From: Luteimonas vadosa
Lineage (GTDB): Bacteria; Pseudomonadota; Gammaproteobacteria; Xanthomonadales; Xanthomonadaceae
Direction of reading: 5' to 3'
DNA length: 64,000 nucleotides
Assembly: GCF_039543545.1 (NCBI RefSeq)
Contig: NZ_BAABJY010000001.1
Location: 682,001 to 746,000 of the forward strand
Part shown: positions 32,300 to 42,355 of the stretch, piece after piece
Position numbering within the stretch: the first letter of the stretch is position 1
Layout of the letters: the number at the start of each line of letters is the position of its first letter
The notes under the pieces: model-generated
The model's database searches: none
Told to the model about the DNA's origin: nothing
The model's input: only the letters and a program-made list of their open reading frames with translations
Position numbers and translations under genes: made by a program

Positions 32300-34036
32300 C
32301 TACCGCATCCGGTCGGCGACGACCTGTTCCAGCGTGGTGCTGAAGCCGTCGGCAAAGGCCTTGCCGTCGAGCAGTCCGGCGGCGCTCATTCGTTCGCGCA
32401 TCCCGCTGCGCAAAGGGGTGAGCCGGTCGAGGTCCCGTGCGAGCTCCGATCCGATGCGGATGAACGCGTCCGCGTCGCCTGCAACGAGCGCGTCGAGCCC
32501 AAGCGCCTGCATCACTGACGCTCCCATGCGCGCGGCCATGCGCTCGCCGGGCAAGGTCAGCACCGGCGCGCCCTGCCACAGCGCCTGCAGGCTGGTCATG
32601 CCGCCGTTGAACGGCAGCGGATCGAGGGCGACGTCGACGTCGGCGTAGCGGGCGAGGAACTTGCCAGTATCGAGTTCCGGCGGCAGCAGCACGATGCGCG
32701 CGGGGTCGATGCCCTCGGCCTTGAAGCGCATCCACACCGCGTTGCGCACGCCTTCGTCGCCCAGCCCCATCGCGCTCATTCGCAGGCTGGCGTCCGGCGC
32801 TTCCTGCAGCAGCCGCGCCCACAGCCGCACGGTGGCGGGCGACAGCTTGGCAAGGTGGTTGAAGCTGCCGAAGCGGATGGGGCCGTCGCCACGCGGCAAG
32901 ACGAACGGGGCCTCCTGGTCTGGCTGGAAGCAGAACAGGTGGCCCGGCAGCCGCAGCGCGGCCTCGTGCGCGGGCAGCTGCGCGTCATCGGGCAGGGTCA
33001 CGGCGTCGCCGATCAGTCCGTCCATCGTCGGCAGGCCTGTGGGATGCAGGTAGCCCAGGTAGCCCAGCTGCAGCGGCGCGCAACGCGTGGCGAACAGGCC
33101 GGGCCGCCCGCCGCTGGAGTAGCCGGCCAGGTCGATGGCGACGTCGATCGCGTCGCGCTGCATGGCATCGAACAGCATGGCGTCGGGCCAGCCCTTGCTG
33201 TCGCGCCACTCCGCGAATGACTGCCGCAGGCTGTCGCCGTGCGCGTCGCGGCCGGCATCGCTGTAGGCGATGGCGTGGATGCGCTGGCGGTCGAGGTGCC
33301 GGACCAGGGGCGCCATCAGCAGGCCGACGGGATGGCGGCGCAGGTCGGGCGAGACGAAGCCCACGCGCAGCGGCCGGCTGCCCCGCGCATAGGGGCTGCG
33401 CGCGGACATGCGCTTGCCGGTCAGCGCCTGGATCCGGCTGGCGACGGCGCGATGCCGGTCGAGCGTCCGGCGGGCGGGTTCGTCGAGGTAGAGCGCATCC
33501 ATCGCGGCGTTCTGCAGCACCGGCAAGGAGCCGGGCATCGCCGCCAGCGTGGCCTCGACGTCCTCCAGCGCGCGTTGCGCTTCGCCCGCCGACATCCAGG
33601 CCAAGCTGCGCGCCTGCCGCACGCCCCATGCCGTCGGCTTGCGTTGCAGGCAGGCCTGCGCGACCTGCAGCGCGGGCGTGATCGCGAAGCGATCGGCCAG
33701 GTGTTCGACCAGGATGCTGGCGGCGATCTCCTCGCCAGGATCGAGTGCGACCGCGCGTTGCGCCATCCGGCCCGCGCGTTCCGCATCGCCGGATGCCTGC
33801 GCCACCGCCGCCCCGAGTGCGTGCACGCGCGCCGCGTCGGGGCGTATCGCCAGCGCCTCGTCGATGGCCTGCAACGCGCGCGCGCCCTGGCCCAGCTGGA
33901 TCGCCACCAGGGCCAGCAGCTGCAGCGCTTCGTCGTCGCCCTGCAGGGTCGGCGCGTCGACGAGGATCTGCAGCGCCTGCGCATGGCGGCCGGCGGCGTA
34001 TTGCTGCTTGGCCTGGTTGGCGAGCGCGCTGGACAT
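32300..34036 (-). CDS. TPR protein with O-GlcNAc-transferase-like GT41 domain
   Basis: The 578-residue protein has tetratricopeptide-like helices (about 1-200) followed by the two lobes of a GT41 (SPINDLY/OGT-type) glycosyltransferase. Recognisable pieces are LRVGFVSPDLRRHPVG at the start of the catalytic region, YLGYLHPTGLPTMDGLIGD, IRFGSFNHLAKLSP, and DVALDPLPFNGGMTSLQALW followed by GAPVLTLPG. Xanthomonas OGT is the structurally known relative. It probably transfers a sugar to a protein Ser/Thr, but the donor and target are unknown. It has no signal peptide. Confidence 0.83.
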   Translation of the reverse strand: MSSALANQAKQQYAAGRHAQALQILVDAPTLQGDDEALQLLALVAIQLGQGARALQAIDEALAIRPDAARVHALGAAVAQASGDAERAGRMAQRAVALDPGEEIAASILVEHLADRFAITPALQVAQACLQRKPTAWGVRQARSLAWMSAGEAQRALEDVEATLAAMPGSLPVLQNAAMDALYLDEPARRTLDRHRAVASRIQALTGKRMSARSPYARGSRPLRVGFVSPDLRRHPVGLLMAPLVRHLDRQRIHAIAYSDAGRDAHGDSLRQSFAEWRDSKGWPDAMLFDAMQRDAIDVAIDLAGYSSGGRPGLFATRCAPLQLGYLGYLHPTGLPTMDGLIGDAVTLPDDAQLPAHEAALRLPGHLFCFQPDQEAPFVLPRGDGPIRFGSFNHLAKLSPATVRLWARLLQEAPDASLRMSAMGLGDEGVRNAVWMRFKAEGIDPARIVLLPPELDTGKFLARYADVDVALDPLPFNGGMTSLQALWQGAPVLTLPGERMAARMGASVMQALGLDALVAGDADAFIRIGSELARDLDRLTPLRSGMRERMSAAGLLDGKAFADGFSTTLEQVVADRMR

Positions 34037-34133
34037 CGCGACATCTAATCACAGCGCGGTGCACGCCGGCACGCCCCACCGAGTGCGCGCGAGTGCCCGC
34101 GAGGCACGGGTCGCCCGCGTTACCATCCGGGCC

Positions 34134-34883
34134 ATGGCACGGCACGTCGCAATGCGGATCACGCTGTTCGCCGCGCTGCTGTGGCTGCTCGCCGGCTGCG
34201 CGCACGGGCCCGCGCGCAACCCCATGGCGCAGTGGGTGCCGTCGCCCAACCACGAACCGCGCAAGCCGCAGCTGGTGGTGGTGCATTACACCGAGCAGGA
34301 TTCGGTGGAGCGCAGCCTGGACACCTTGCGCACGCGCAACCGCTTCGGCCGCGTCAGCGCCCACTACCTGGTCGGCCGCGACGGCGCGCTGTACCAGCTC
34401 GTCGCCGACGAGGACCGCGCGTGGCACGCCGGTGCCGGCCGCTGGGGCACGATCACCGACGTGAATTCGGCCTCGATCGGCATCGAGCTCGACAACGACG
34501 GCGCATCACCGTTCCCGAAAGCGCAGATCGACACGCTGCTGCGCCTGCTCGACGACCTGTGCACGCGGCATCGCATCCCGCGCCACCAGGTCATCGGCCA
34601 CGCCGACTTGGCGCCGGCGCGCAAGCGCGATCCCGGGCCGCTGTTCCCATGGCGGCGGCTGGCCGAGGCAGGCTTCGGCACCTGGCCCGATGCCGATGCC
34701 ACCACTGAAGCGGTGCCCGAAGGCTTCGATCCGTTGCTCGCGCTACGACTGCTGGGGTATTCGATGCGCGAACCCGATGCCGCGATCCGCGCCTACCGGA
34801 TGCGTTACCGGGGCGACGAGGCCGACACGCTGGACGACAGCGATGTGCGCATCCTGCATGCGCTGGTTCGGCAGTACCGGTGA
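34134..34883 (+). CDS. N-acetylmuramoyl-L-alanine amidase lipoprotein (AmiD-like)
   Basis: The 249-residue protein has a lipoprotein signal with a clear lipobox (LLAGC, Cys22; Cys16 if the ATG at 34152 is used). The AmpD/Amidase_2 domain follows: His51 in VVVHYTEQD, the SIGIELDNDG block, and GHADLAPARKRDPG, which supplies the second histidine and the aspartate of the zinc site. The C-terminal 80 residues resemble the peptidoglycan-binding-like extension of AmiD. It should sit in the outer membrane and cut the stem peptide from muramic acid during wall recycling. Its stop overlaps the next start (GTGA). Confidence 0.87.
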   Translation: MARHVAMRITLFAALLWLLAGCAHGPARNPMAQWVPSPNHEPRKPQLVVVHYTEQDSVERSLDTLRTRNRFGRVSAHYLVGRDGALYQLVADEDRAWHAGAGRWGTITDVNSASIGIELDNDGASPFPKAQIDTLLRLLDDLCTRHRIPRHQVIGHADLAPARKRDPGPLFPWRRLAEAGFGTWPDADATTEAVPEGFDPLLALRLLGYSMREPDAAIRAYRMRYRGDEADTLDDSDVRILHALVRQYR

Positions 34884-35299
34884 TCGTCCGCGCCTTGCGT
34901 GGCGCATTTTGCGTGCTGGCCGTCGCCTCGGCGGCCTGTGCGCCCGAGCCACGGGTGGACGAGGATCCGCGCCTGCGCCGCTACCTGGAGCAAACCGTCG
35001 CGGCATGGGTCCAGGGCGGGCGCTGCGCCTCCGAGGGCTTGGGTCGGGCGGGATCGACGGTTTACGTCTGGGCGCTCTGCCGCTCGCCGGCGAACGGGCA
35101 GGGCATGTCGCTGCCGGTCGCGATTGCGCTCGACCCGTCCGGCCGTCCGGTCGCCCATCGCATGCCGCGCGACGGCAATCGGCACGCCACCGACTTGGAC
35201 GCGTTCTTCCCCGCCCCGGTCCGCGCCGCGATGCGTAACGGGCAAGCCGAGCGACTGCGCAGGCTCGAACGGCGCCTCCGGGCCGACGAACAGGACTAA
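34880..35299 (+). CDS. putative lipoprotein of unknown function
   Basis: From a GTG that overlaps the amidase stop, this encodes 139 residues with a signal peptide ending at a cysteine (FCVLAVASAACAPE). The mature part has two further cysteines (GGRCASEG and WALCRSP) that could form a disulfide, and an Arg-rich C-terminal helix (AERLRRLERRLRADE). No family is recognised. The coupling suggests an envelope role linked to the amidase. Confidence 0.65.
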   Translation: MIVRALRGAFCVLAVASAACAPEPRVDEDPRLRRYLEQTVAAWVQGGRCASEGLGRAGSTVYVWALCRSPANGQGMSLPVAIALDPSGRPVAHRMPRDGNRHATDLDAFFPAPVRAAMRNGQAERLRRLERRLRADEQD

Positions 35300-35311
35300 C
35301 AATGCGGCGGG

Positions 35312-35351
35312 CAGGGGGCGGTGCACTCGCCTGCGCCTGCGCCGCCCCCTG
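35312..35351. terminator. inverted repeat upstream of ntrB
   Basis: A perfect 10-bp inverted repeat (CAGGGGGCGG at 35312-35321, CCGCCCCCTG at 35342-35351) with a 20-base loop lies between the lipoprotein stop and ntrB. It lacks a T tract; it may be a Rho-independent-like stop or insulate ntrB from the upstream genes. Confidence 0.5.
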
Positions 35352-35374
35352 AGGGGTCCCACGCCGGGCAGCGA

Positions 35375-35391
35375 TGCACTACATTGGTGCA
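35375..35391. promoter_or_regulatory. NtrC-type operator directly before the ntrB start codon
   Basis: TGCACT-ACATT-GGTGCA fits the NtrC dyad TGCACY-N5-GGTGCA at every defined position and ends at the base before the ATG at 35392. It would suit self-repression, as at the E. coli glnL promoter. Confidence 0.75.
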
Positions 35392-36529
35392 ATGCCGCTC
35401 GACCCCGCCTACGACCAGCTCAGCACCCCATTGGCGCGCGTCGACGCCGCCGGACGCGTGGCGGCCGTGAACCTGGCGTTCGCGCAGTGGCTGGGGGTCA
35501 GCGCCCGCCGCCTGCCGGGCCTGCCCCTGTCGGCGCTGGAGTTCGAGGGCGATGCGCTGGGGCGGGCGTCCGGCATGACGCACGGGCCACGGTCGAGCCT
35601 CCGCCTGCAGCGCTTGTCGATGGCGTTCCCCGGGGCGGCGCCGCGCTTCGCCGATGTCTGGCTGAGCCCGGTCGACGAGGACGCGGGCTGGCTCCTGGAG
35701 GCGCACCCGGTCGAGGAATTCCCGGGCGGCGACCCGGTGGCGGCATTGCCGATGGCGTTGTCGGCAGCGCTCAAGGGCCTGGCCCATGAATTGCGTAACC
35801 CGCTGGCCGGACTCAAGGGCGCGGCCCAGCTGCTGGCTCGGCGTGTCGATGGCGGCGAGGCGGGCGAGCTGGTCGAGCTGATCGGCTCGGAGGTCGATCG
35901 GCTCGCGCAGCTGCTCGACCGCATGCTGGAACCCGCGCCGCCGCAGCCGCATGCCGAGGTCAACATCCACGCCGTGCTCGAACGCGTGCTGCGGCTGGCC
36001 GAAAGCGACGCCGGCTGGGCGGTGAAGCTGGTGCGCGACTACGACCCCAGCCTGCCCGAGCTGCTCGGGGACGCCGACCGCATGATGCAGGCCGTCTGGA
36101 ACCTGGTGCGCAACGCCATCGAGGCCGGCGCCGGCGAGGTGGTGCTGCGCACCCGCGCCGAACACGGCGCGCGCATCGGCGACGCGCTGCATGCGATGGC
36201 GCTGCGGCTGGAGGTCGTGGACGACGGGCGCGGCGTGCCCGAATCGCTGGCGGAGCAGGTCTTCCTGCCGCTGGTGTCCGGACGCGCCGAAGGCACCGGG
36301 CTCGGCCTGGCGTTGTCGCAGCAGGTCGCGCGCGAGCACCGGGGCACGCTGGCCTATCGCTCGCGCCCGGGGCACACGGTGTTCACCCTCGTGCTGCCGT
36401 ACCCGGCCGGCGTCCGGGCGGGCGACGAAGACACCGTCAACGGTGCCGCGGCCACGGGCACGGACACCGACACCGACACCGGCACCGACGCGTCCGGCGC
36501 TGGCGTGGCCCCGCAGGAGGCGACGGACG

Positions 36530-36540
<11 letters not shown>
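35392..36540 (+). CDS. glnL: nitrogen regulation sensor kinase NtrB (GlnL)
   Basis: The 382-residue soluble histidine kinase has an N-terminal PAS-like domain (about 1-115), the phospho-acceptor region KGLAHELRNPLAGLKGAAQL with His132, an N-box (WNLVRNAIEAG), VVDDGRGVPE and GTGLGLALS for ATP binding. It should phosphorylate NtrC when nitrogen is short, under PII control. An ATG at 35374 would add 6 residues but sits inside the operator; the ATG at 35392 is preferred, although no Shine-Dalgarno is visible, so translation may be leaderless. The C-terminal tail has a short Thr-Asp repeat (TDTDTDTGTD). It overlaps ntrC by 11 bases. Confidence 0.9.
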
Positions 36541-37972
<1,432 letters not shown>

Positions 37973-38111
37973 CGCACGGGCGCGAGCGGCGGCAGCGTGT
38001 CGCCGGTGGATCGATGGCCACGCCCGGGTAGGGCGACATGCAGCACCGGTTTCACCGCGCATGCAGCTTGCGATGGGTAGCGTACGGGCCCCGACCGCCA
38101 TTTGCCTGCCC

Positions 38112-38636
38112 ATGCGCCTTGCGTGCCTTGCCTTCGCCCTTGCCCTGACCGCGGGCTGCGCCAGTACGAACCGACCTTCCGCGGTGCACCGATCCGCGGC
38201 ACCGCCAGCGCCGCTGGCCACCGTCGGTACCGCGAACCTCGCGATCGCCAACCTGTCCGCCGCGTCCGGCACGCTGGTCAGCGGGCGGCTCTTCCTGCGG
38301 CCCGCGGAGGGCGGCGTGCGCATCACCGGCACCCTCGGCGGGCTCCCGCGCAAGAGCGGCCACGGCTTGCAGGTGCATGAGCGCGGGGATTGCAGCGCGG
38401 TGGATGCGCGCAGCGCCGGTGCCCCGTTCGAGCCCCTGGCCCCGGGGCAAGCGGTGGGTGGACGCATCCTGTCGGACGCGAAGGGCGTGGCCGAAATCGA
38501 CCTGCTCCTGCCCGGCGTGGTCCTCGGCGGCGGTGCACGCAACGACATCGCCGGCCGTGCGCTGGTGGTGCTGGGTCCCGAACCCGGCCCGGCCCCGGCG
38601 CGCAGGGCCTGCGGCGTCATTCGCGTGCAGCCCTGA
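38112..38636 (+). CDS. SodC-like lipoprotein lacking the metal ligands (pseudo-enzyme)
   Basis: The 174-residue protein has a lipoprotein signal (LALTAGC) and a Cu/Zn superoxide dismutase-like barrel. Compared with the neighbouring sodC, the ligands are lost: HGFHVHE reads HGLQVHE, GGHFNP reads GAPFEP, the zinc-loop histidines are absent, and IVHAGPDD reads VVLGPEPG. The disulfide cysteines (GDCSA and ACGVI) are kept. It should fold but not bind copper and zinc in the usual way. It probably arose by tandem duplication. An ATG at 38061 would add 17 residues before the signal peptide. Confidence 0.8.
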   Translation: MRLACLAFALALTAGCASTNRPSAVHRSAAPPAPLATVGTANLAIANLSAASGTLVSGRLFLRPAEGGVRITGTLGGLPRKSGHGLQVHERGDCSAVDARSAGAPFEPLAPGQAVGGRILSDAKGVAEIDLLLPGVVLGGGARNDIAGRALVVLGPEPGPAPARRACGVIRVQP

Positions 38637-38739
38637 TCCCTGGCGGTACGCGCGCGGCGAGGTTGCATTCACGGCATCCGAACCCGCCCCGCGCAATCCT
38701 CGGCCTCCGTCCCGCCATTCCGCGTCCGGAGGTCAACTG

Positions 38740-39348
38740 ATGCGATCCATCCCCGCCCCGAGGACATCGAGGACACCGCTGTTGCTCGCATCACTGTGCA
38801 TGGCGCTGGGCCTGGGCGCCTGCGATCGCCAAAGCGCGCCGGAGCCTGCGGTCGTCGATGACGCCGCGCCGGCCCCCGCCGCCGCGCCCGCCGAGCCCGG
38901 TGCGACCGCGATCCTGGCCGCCACGCAAGGCAATGCGGTCAACGGATCGCTGCGATTCGAAGCCGTCGACGGCGGCGTGCACGTCACCGGGCAGGTGGTC
39001 GGCCTTGCGCCCGACAGCAGCCACGGCTTCCACGTGCATGAAACCGGTGACTGCAGCGCGCCCGACGGCAGCAGCGCAGGCGGGCACTTCAATCCGGCGG
39101 GCAGCCGTCATGGCCGGGTTGGCTCGCCGCCGCACCATGCCGGCGACAGTGACAACCTCCAGGCCAATGCCGATGGCGTGGCGGCCGTCGACAACCACCT
39201 CGGAGGCGCCACGCTGGGCGACGGTTCGGCCACGGACATCGTCGGCAAGGGCGTCATCGTGCATGCCGGTCCGGACGACTACAGCACCCAGCCCACCGGC
39301 GATGCCGGTGCGCGCCTGTCCTGCGGCGTGATCGAGGCGGCGCGCTGA
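38740..39348 (+). CDS. sodC: Cu/Zn superoxide dismutase, lipoprotein
   Basis: The 202-residue protein has a lipobox (LGAC, Cys28) and an Ala/Pro linker (APAPAAAPAEP). The catalytic barrel is complete: HGFHVHETGDCS, GGHFNPAGSRHG, the zinc loop HHAGDSDN, and IVHAGPDDY, with the second disulfide cysteine in SCGVI. It removes superoxide in the periplasm. GGAGGT lies 7 bases before the ATG. It follows the ligand-less paralogue by 103 bases and is probably co-expressed with it. Confidence 0.93.
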   Translation: MRSIPAPRTSRTPLLLASLCMALGLGACDRQSAPEPAVVDDAAPAPAAAPAEPGATAILAATQGNAVNGSLRFEAVDGGVHVTGQVVGLAPDSSHGFHVHETGDCSAPDGSSAGGHFNPAGSRHGRVGSPPHHAGDSDNLQANADGVAAVDNHLGGATLGDGSATDIVGKGVIVHAGPDDYSTQPTGDAGARLSCGVIEAAR

Positions 39349-39830
39349 CCGCGGGCGCCTCCCCCGTCGAACCGGGTCCGTGCGTCCGCGAGGCGGAGGT
39401 CGGCGACCTGTACTGGCTCGCCGAAGGCGCCATCGCCTTGGCCTGGGAGACAGAGAAGAAGCGGCTCGATCCCGTGACCGTGCGCCAGGGCATCGCCGCC
39501 GGCCTGGCCGATCCGGGCAAGGCGCGCTATTTCGTCGCCGAATCCGCGGGCGAGCCGCTGGGCACCCTGATGCTGACGCGCGAATGGAGCGATTGGCGCA
39601 ACGGCGCGTGGTGGTGGATCCAGAGCGTGTACGTGGGCGAGGCCTACCGTCGCCGCGGCGTGTTCGCGGCGCTCTACCGGCACGTGGAGTCGCGGGCACG
39701 CGCCGCGCCCGGGGTGATCGGCTTGCGCCTGTACGTGGAGCACGGGAACGAAGCCGCGATGCGCACCTACCAGTCGCTGGGCATGCGCGACGCCGGATAC
39801 CGCATCTACGAGTCCGAGGCCCCGCAGTAG
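39345..39830 (+). CDS. GNAT family N-acetyltransferase, probable non-standard start
   Basis: The GNAT domain is clear from WWWIQSVYVGEAYRRRGVFA (beta4 and the acetyl-CoA loop) and LRLYVEHGNEAAMRTYQSLG near the C terminus. The first ATG/GTG/TTG in frame is a TTG at 39438, but codons 39345-39437 already encode a normal GNAT beginning (CVREAEVGDLYWLAEGAIAL). The only plausible initiator is the CTG at 39345, which overlaps the sodC stop as CTGA. This gives 161 residues. The substrate is unknown. Confidence 0.7.
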   Translation: MTAGASPVEPGPCVREAEVGDLYWLAEGAIALAWETEKKRLDPVTVRQGIAAGLADPGKARYFVAESAGEPLGTLMLTREWSDWRNGAWWWIQSVYVGEAYRRRGVFAALYRHVESRARAAPGVIGLRLYVEHGNEAAMRTYQSLGMRDAGYRIYESEAPQ

Positions 39831-39935
39831 CGCCGGCTGCAGCGGGCGCGTCGCACGGGGCCTGCGGTCCACGCTGACGCGCATCGAACCCGGGCGCACG
39901 CAAGCACTCGCCGAGCCGCCAAGGATTCCGAGCCG

Positions 39936-40826
39936 CTAAAGGTCCTGGGACGCATCCCCGCTGCAGTGGGCGAACGTCACCGGCACCGCGTGCGCCTGCA
40001 ACACGCTGGCGAACTGGCGTTGCCGCGCCTCGAACCGCGCGTGGCTGCGCTCCAGCGTCGCCGCGTCTCCGTCCGAATCGCCGGCATAGCGACGACGCCA
40101 GCGGTCGACCGGGAACAACGCGATGCGCGCTTCGCCATCGACATAGCGCAACAAGGGTTCCGGCGGCGCGTCCAGCCAGGCCTCGCGCCCCGGCGCGAGC
40201 AACGCGGTCTCCAGGATCGGCCACAACGGTGCGAGCCCGGCGTGTTCGTATTGCAGCGCCGTCATCGCGCACAGGTCGTGCAGTGTGAGGTAGCGCGCGT
40301 GTTCGATGCGCAGGCCGAACGCTTCCTGCATGGCCAGCGCGGTGTCGGCCGCCGCCATGCCCCGTTCCATCAATGCCGATTCGAACGCGGTGGCGACGCG
40401 CGCGACTGTCGCCGCATCGCCATCGAGCACGAACGGCACCAGCCGCAGCGGGCCGCCCGCGAACTCGGGCGCCGGCGAAAGCGTGCCCGGCATCCGACCC
40501 TCGTGCGTGCCGAACGCGACGATGCGGCCGTCGTCGCCCTGCCTGCCGCCGGGTGCGCGGGCTGCGAGTTGCCGCAATGCCTCGTGCAGCGGCCAGCCCG
40601 GGCGCAGCAACTCGACCGGATCGTAGTGCGCGGCCACGGTGGCCAGCTGCAGGCGCGCCGCGTCGGCATCGTGCGTGGCGAGGTCGCGCGCGACCAGGGC
40701 CGCGAGCGCGCCGGCTTCGCGCTGCGACAAGGCGTCGCGCGCAACCTCGCTGCCGGGCGTCAGTTCAAGCGCCAACGCGCCCAGGACACGGGTCTTGGCG
40801 GTGGCCGCGGGTTCGCTCGTCGTCAT
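39936..40826 (-). CDS. conserved hypothetical protein
   Basis: The 296-residue cytoplasmic protein (MTTSEPAATAKTRVLGALAL) shows no signal peptide or membrane segment. It has a run of leucine/alanine-rich helices, a central FGTHEGRMPGTLSP segment and a late RYVDGEARIALFPVDRWRRR. I do not recognise a domain. Codon use is like the core genome. It is divergent from the thiolase gene. Confidence 0.6.
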   Translation of the reverse strand: MTTSEPAATAKTRVLGALALELTPGSEVARDALSQREAGALAALVARDLATHDADAARLQLATVAAHYDPVELLRPGWPLHEALRQLAARAPGGRQGDDGRIVAFGTHEGRMPGTLSPAPEFAGGPLRLVPFVLDGDAATVARVATAFESALMERGMAAADTALAMQEAFGLRIEHARYLTLHDLCAMTALQYEHAGLAPLWPILETALLAPGREAWLDAPPEPLLRYVDGEARIALFPVDRWRRRYAGDSDGDAATLERSHARFEARQRQFASVLQAHAVPVTFAHCSGDASQDL

Positions 40827-40902
40827 TTGCCGTGCGCATCCCCGGCGCTAAACTGCGCGCATTATGCCCGCCGCGGATCGCGGGCGGTCACGAGGAGTCC
40901 CG

Positions 40903-42180
40903 ATGCAGCATGGTCGTCCCGTCGCCGTCCTCGGCGGCGTCCGCATCCCCTTCTGCCGGCAGAACACCGCGTATGCCGACGTCGGCAACCTCGGCATGTC
41001 GGTACGCACCCTGGGTGCCCTGGTCGAGAAGTTCGGCCTCCACGGCCAGCAGCTGGGCGAAGTGGCGATGGGCGCGGTGATCAAGCACAGCAGCGACTGG
41101 AACCTCGGCCGCGAGGCGACCTTGTCCTCGGGGCTGTCGCCGCTCACGCCAGGCATCACCCTGCAGCGCGCCTGCGGCACCTCGCTGGATTCGATCATCG
41201 CTGTCGGCAACAGGATCGCCACGGGGCAGATCGAATCGGGCATCGGCGGCGGCAGCGACTCGACCTCCGACGTGCCCATCGTCTACGGCAAGTCATTGCG
41301 CCGGCGCCTGCTCGCCGCCGCGGCGGCCAAGACCTTCGGCGACAAGCTGCGGACCTTCAAGGGCTTCTCGCCGCGCGAACTCAAGCCCGACTTCCCGGGC
41401 GTCGCCGAGCCGCGCACCGGCAAGTCCATGGGCGAGCACTGCGAGGACATGGCCCGCCAGTGGAGCATCAGCCGCGATTCGCAGGACGAATGGGCGGCCG
41501 GTTCGCACCACAAGCTGGCCGCCGCCTACGAGCGCGGCTTCTTCGACGACCTGGTGGTCAGCTTCCGCGGCGTCTCGCGCGACAACGTGCTGCGCCCGGA
41601 CACCTCGATCGAGAAGCTGGCGACGCTCAAGCCGGCGTTCGACCGCACTTCGGGCAACGGCACGCTCACCGCGGGCAATTCAACGCCATTGACCGACGGG
41701 GCCGCCGCCTGCCTGTTGTCGACCGACGAGTGGGCGGCGCGACACGGCCACGAGGTGCTGTGCCACCTGCGCGATGCGCAGGTCGCGGCGGTCGACTTCG
41801 TCCATGGCGAGGGCCTGCTGATGGCGCCGACCGTCGCCGTGCCGGAGATGCTGGCGCGCAATGGTTTGTCGCTGCAGGACTTCGACGTGTACGAGATCCA
41901 CGAAGCCTTCGCCGCGCAGGTGTTGTGCACGCTACGGGCCTGGGAGAGCGAGGACTACTGCAGGAACCGCCTCGGACTCGCGCAGCCGCTGGGCCGCATC
42001 GACCCGGCGAAGATCAATCCCAACGGCTCCTCGCTGGCCACCGGACATCCCTTCGCCGCCACCGGCGCGCGCATCGTCGCCACCGCGGCGAAGGCGTTGC
42101 AGGCGCGCGGCGGCGGACGCTGCCTGGTCTCGATCTGCACCGCCGGTGGCATGGGCGTGGTGGCGATCCTGGAGCGCTAG
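40903..42180 (+). CDS. acetyl-CoA C-acyltransferase (FadI-like thiolase)
   Basis: The 425-residue thiolase has the nucleophile Cys91 in QRACGTSLDS, the motif EIHEAFAAQ, the catalytic histidine in NPNGSSLATGHPFAATG and the second cysteine in SICTAGGMG. The length and the insertion-rich middle fit FadI-type thiolases of fatty-acid beta-oxidation, which split 3-ketoacyl-CoA with CoA. GAGGAG precedes the ATG at 40903; the ATG at 40864 is too early. No fadJ partner is in the window. Confidence 0.87.
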   Translation: MQHGRPVAVLGGVRIPFCRQNTAYADVGNLGMSVRTLGALVEKFGLHGQQLGEVAMGAVIKHSSDWNLGREATLSSGLSPLTPGITLQRACGTSLDSIIAVGNRIATGQIESGIGGGSDSTSDVPIVYGKSLRRRLLAAAAAKTFGDKLRTFKGFSPRELKPDFPGVAEPRTGKSMGEHCEDMARQWSISRDSQDEWAAGSHHKLAAAYERGFFDDLVVSFRGVSRDNVLRPDTSIEKLATLKPAFDRTSGNGTLTAGNSTPLTDGAAACLLSTDEWAARHGHEVLCHLRDAQVAAVDFVHGEGLLMAPTVAVPEMLARNGLSLQDFDVYEIHEAFAAQVLCTLRAWESEDYCRNRLGLAQPLGRIDPAKINPNGSSLATGHPFAATGARIVATAAKALQARGGGRCLVSICTAGGMGVVAILER

Positions 42181-42355
42181 TCGGCCGCTCTCGTGCAGCG
42201 GCTGCACGAAGACTGTCACCAGGCGCGAGCCGCGCGCCAGGCATGAGCTCCGGGCGGTGCGGTGACGGTGCTACGGAAGGGAGCAAGGCGTGCGTTGTCC
42301 TGTCCGCCCCATGGCATCCGTTGGAGAGGAGCGGACACCAACGAAGGAGGCGCCC

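Noticed and set aside
36420..36510. Thr/Asp repeat at the end of ntrB as a phase-variable tract
   Set aside because: The GACACC-type repeat is a multiple of three and very short, so it would not switch the frame.
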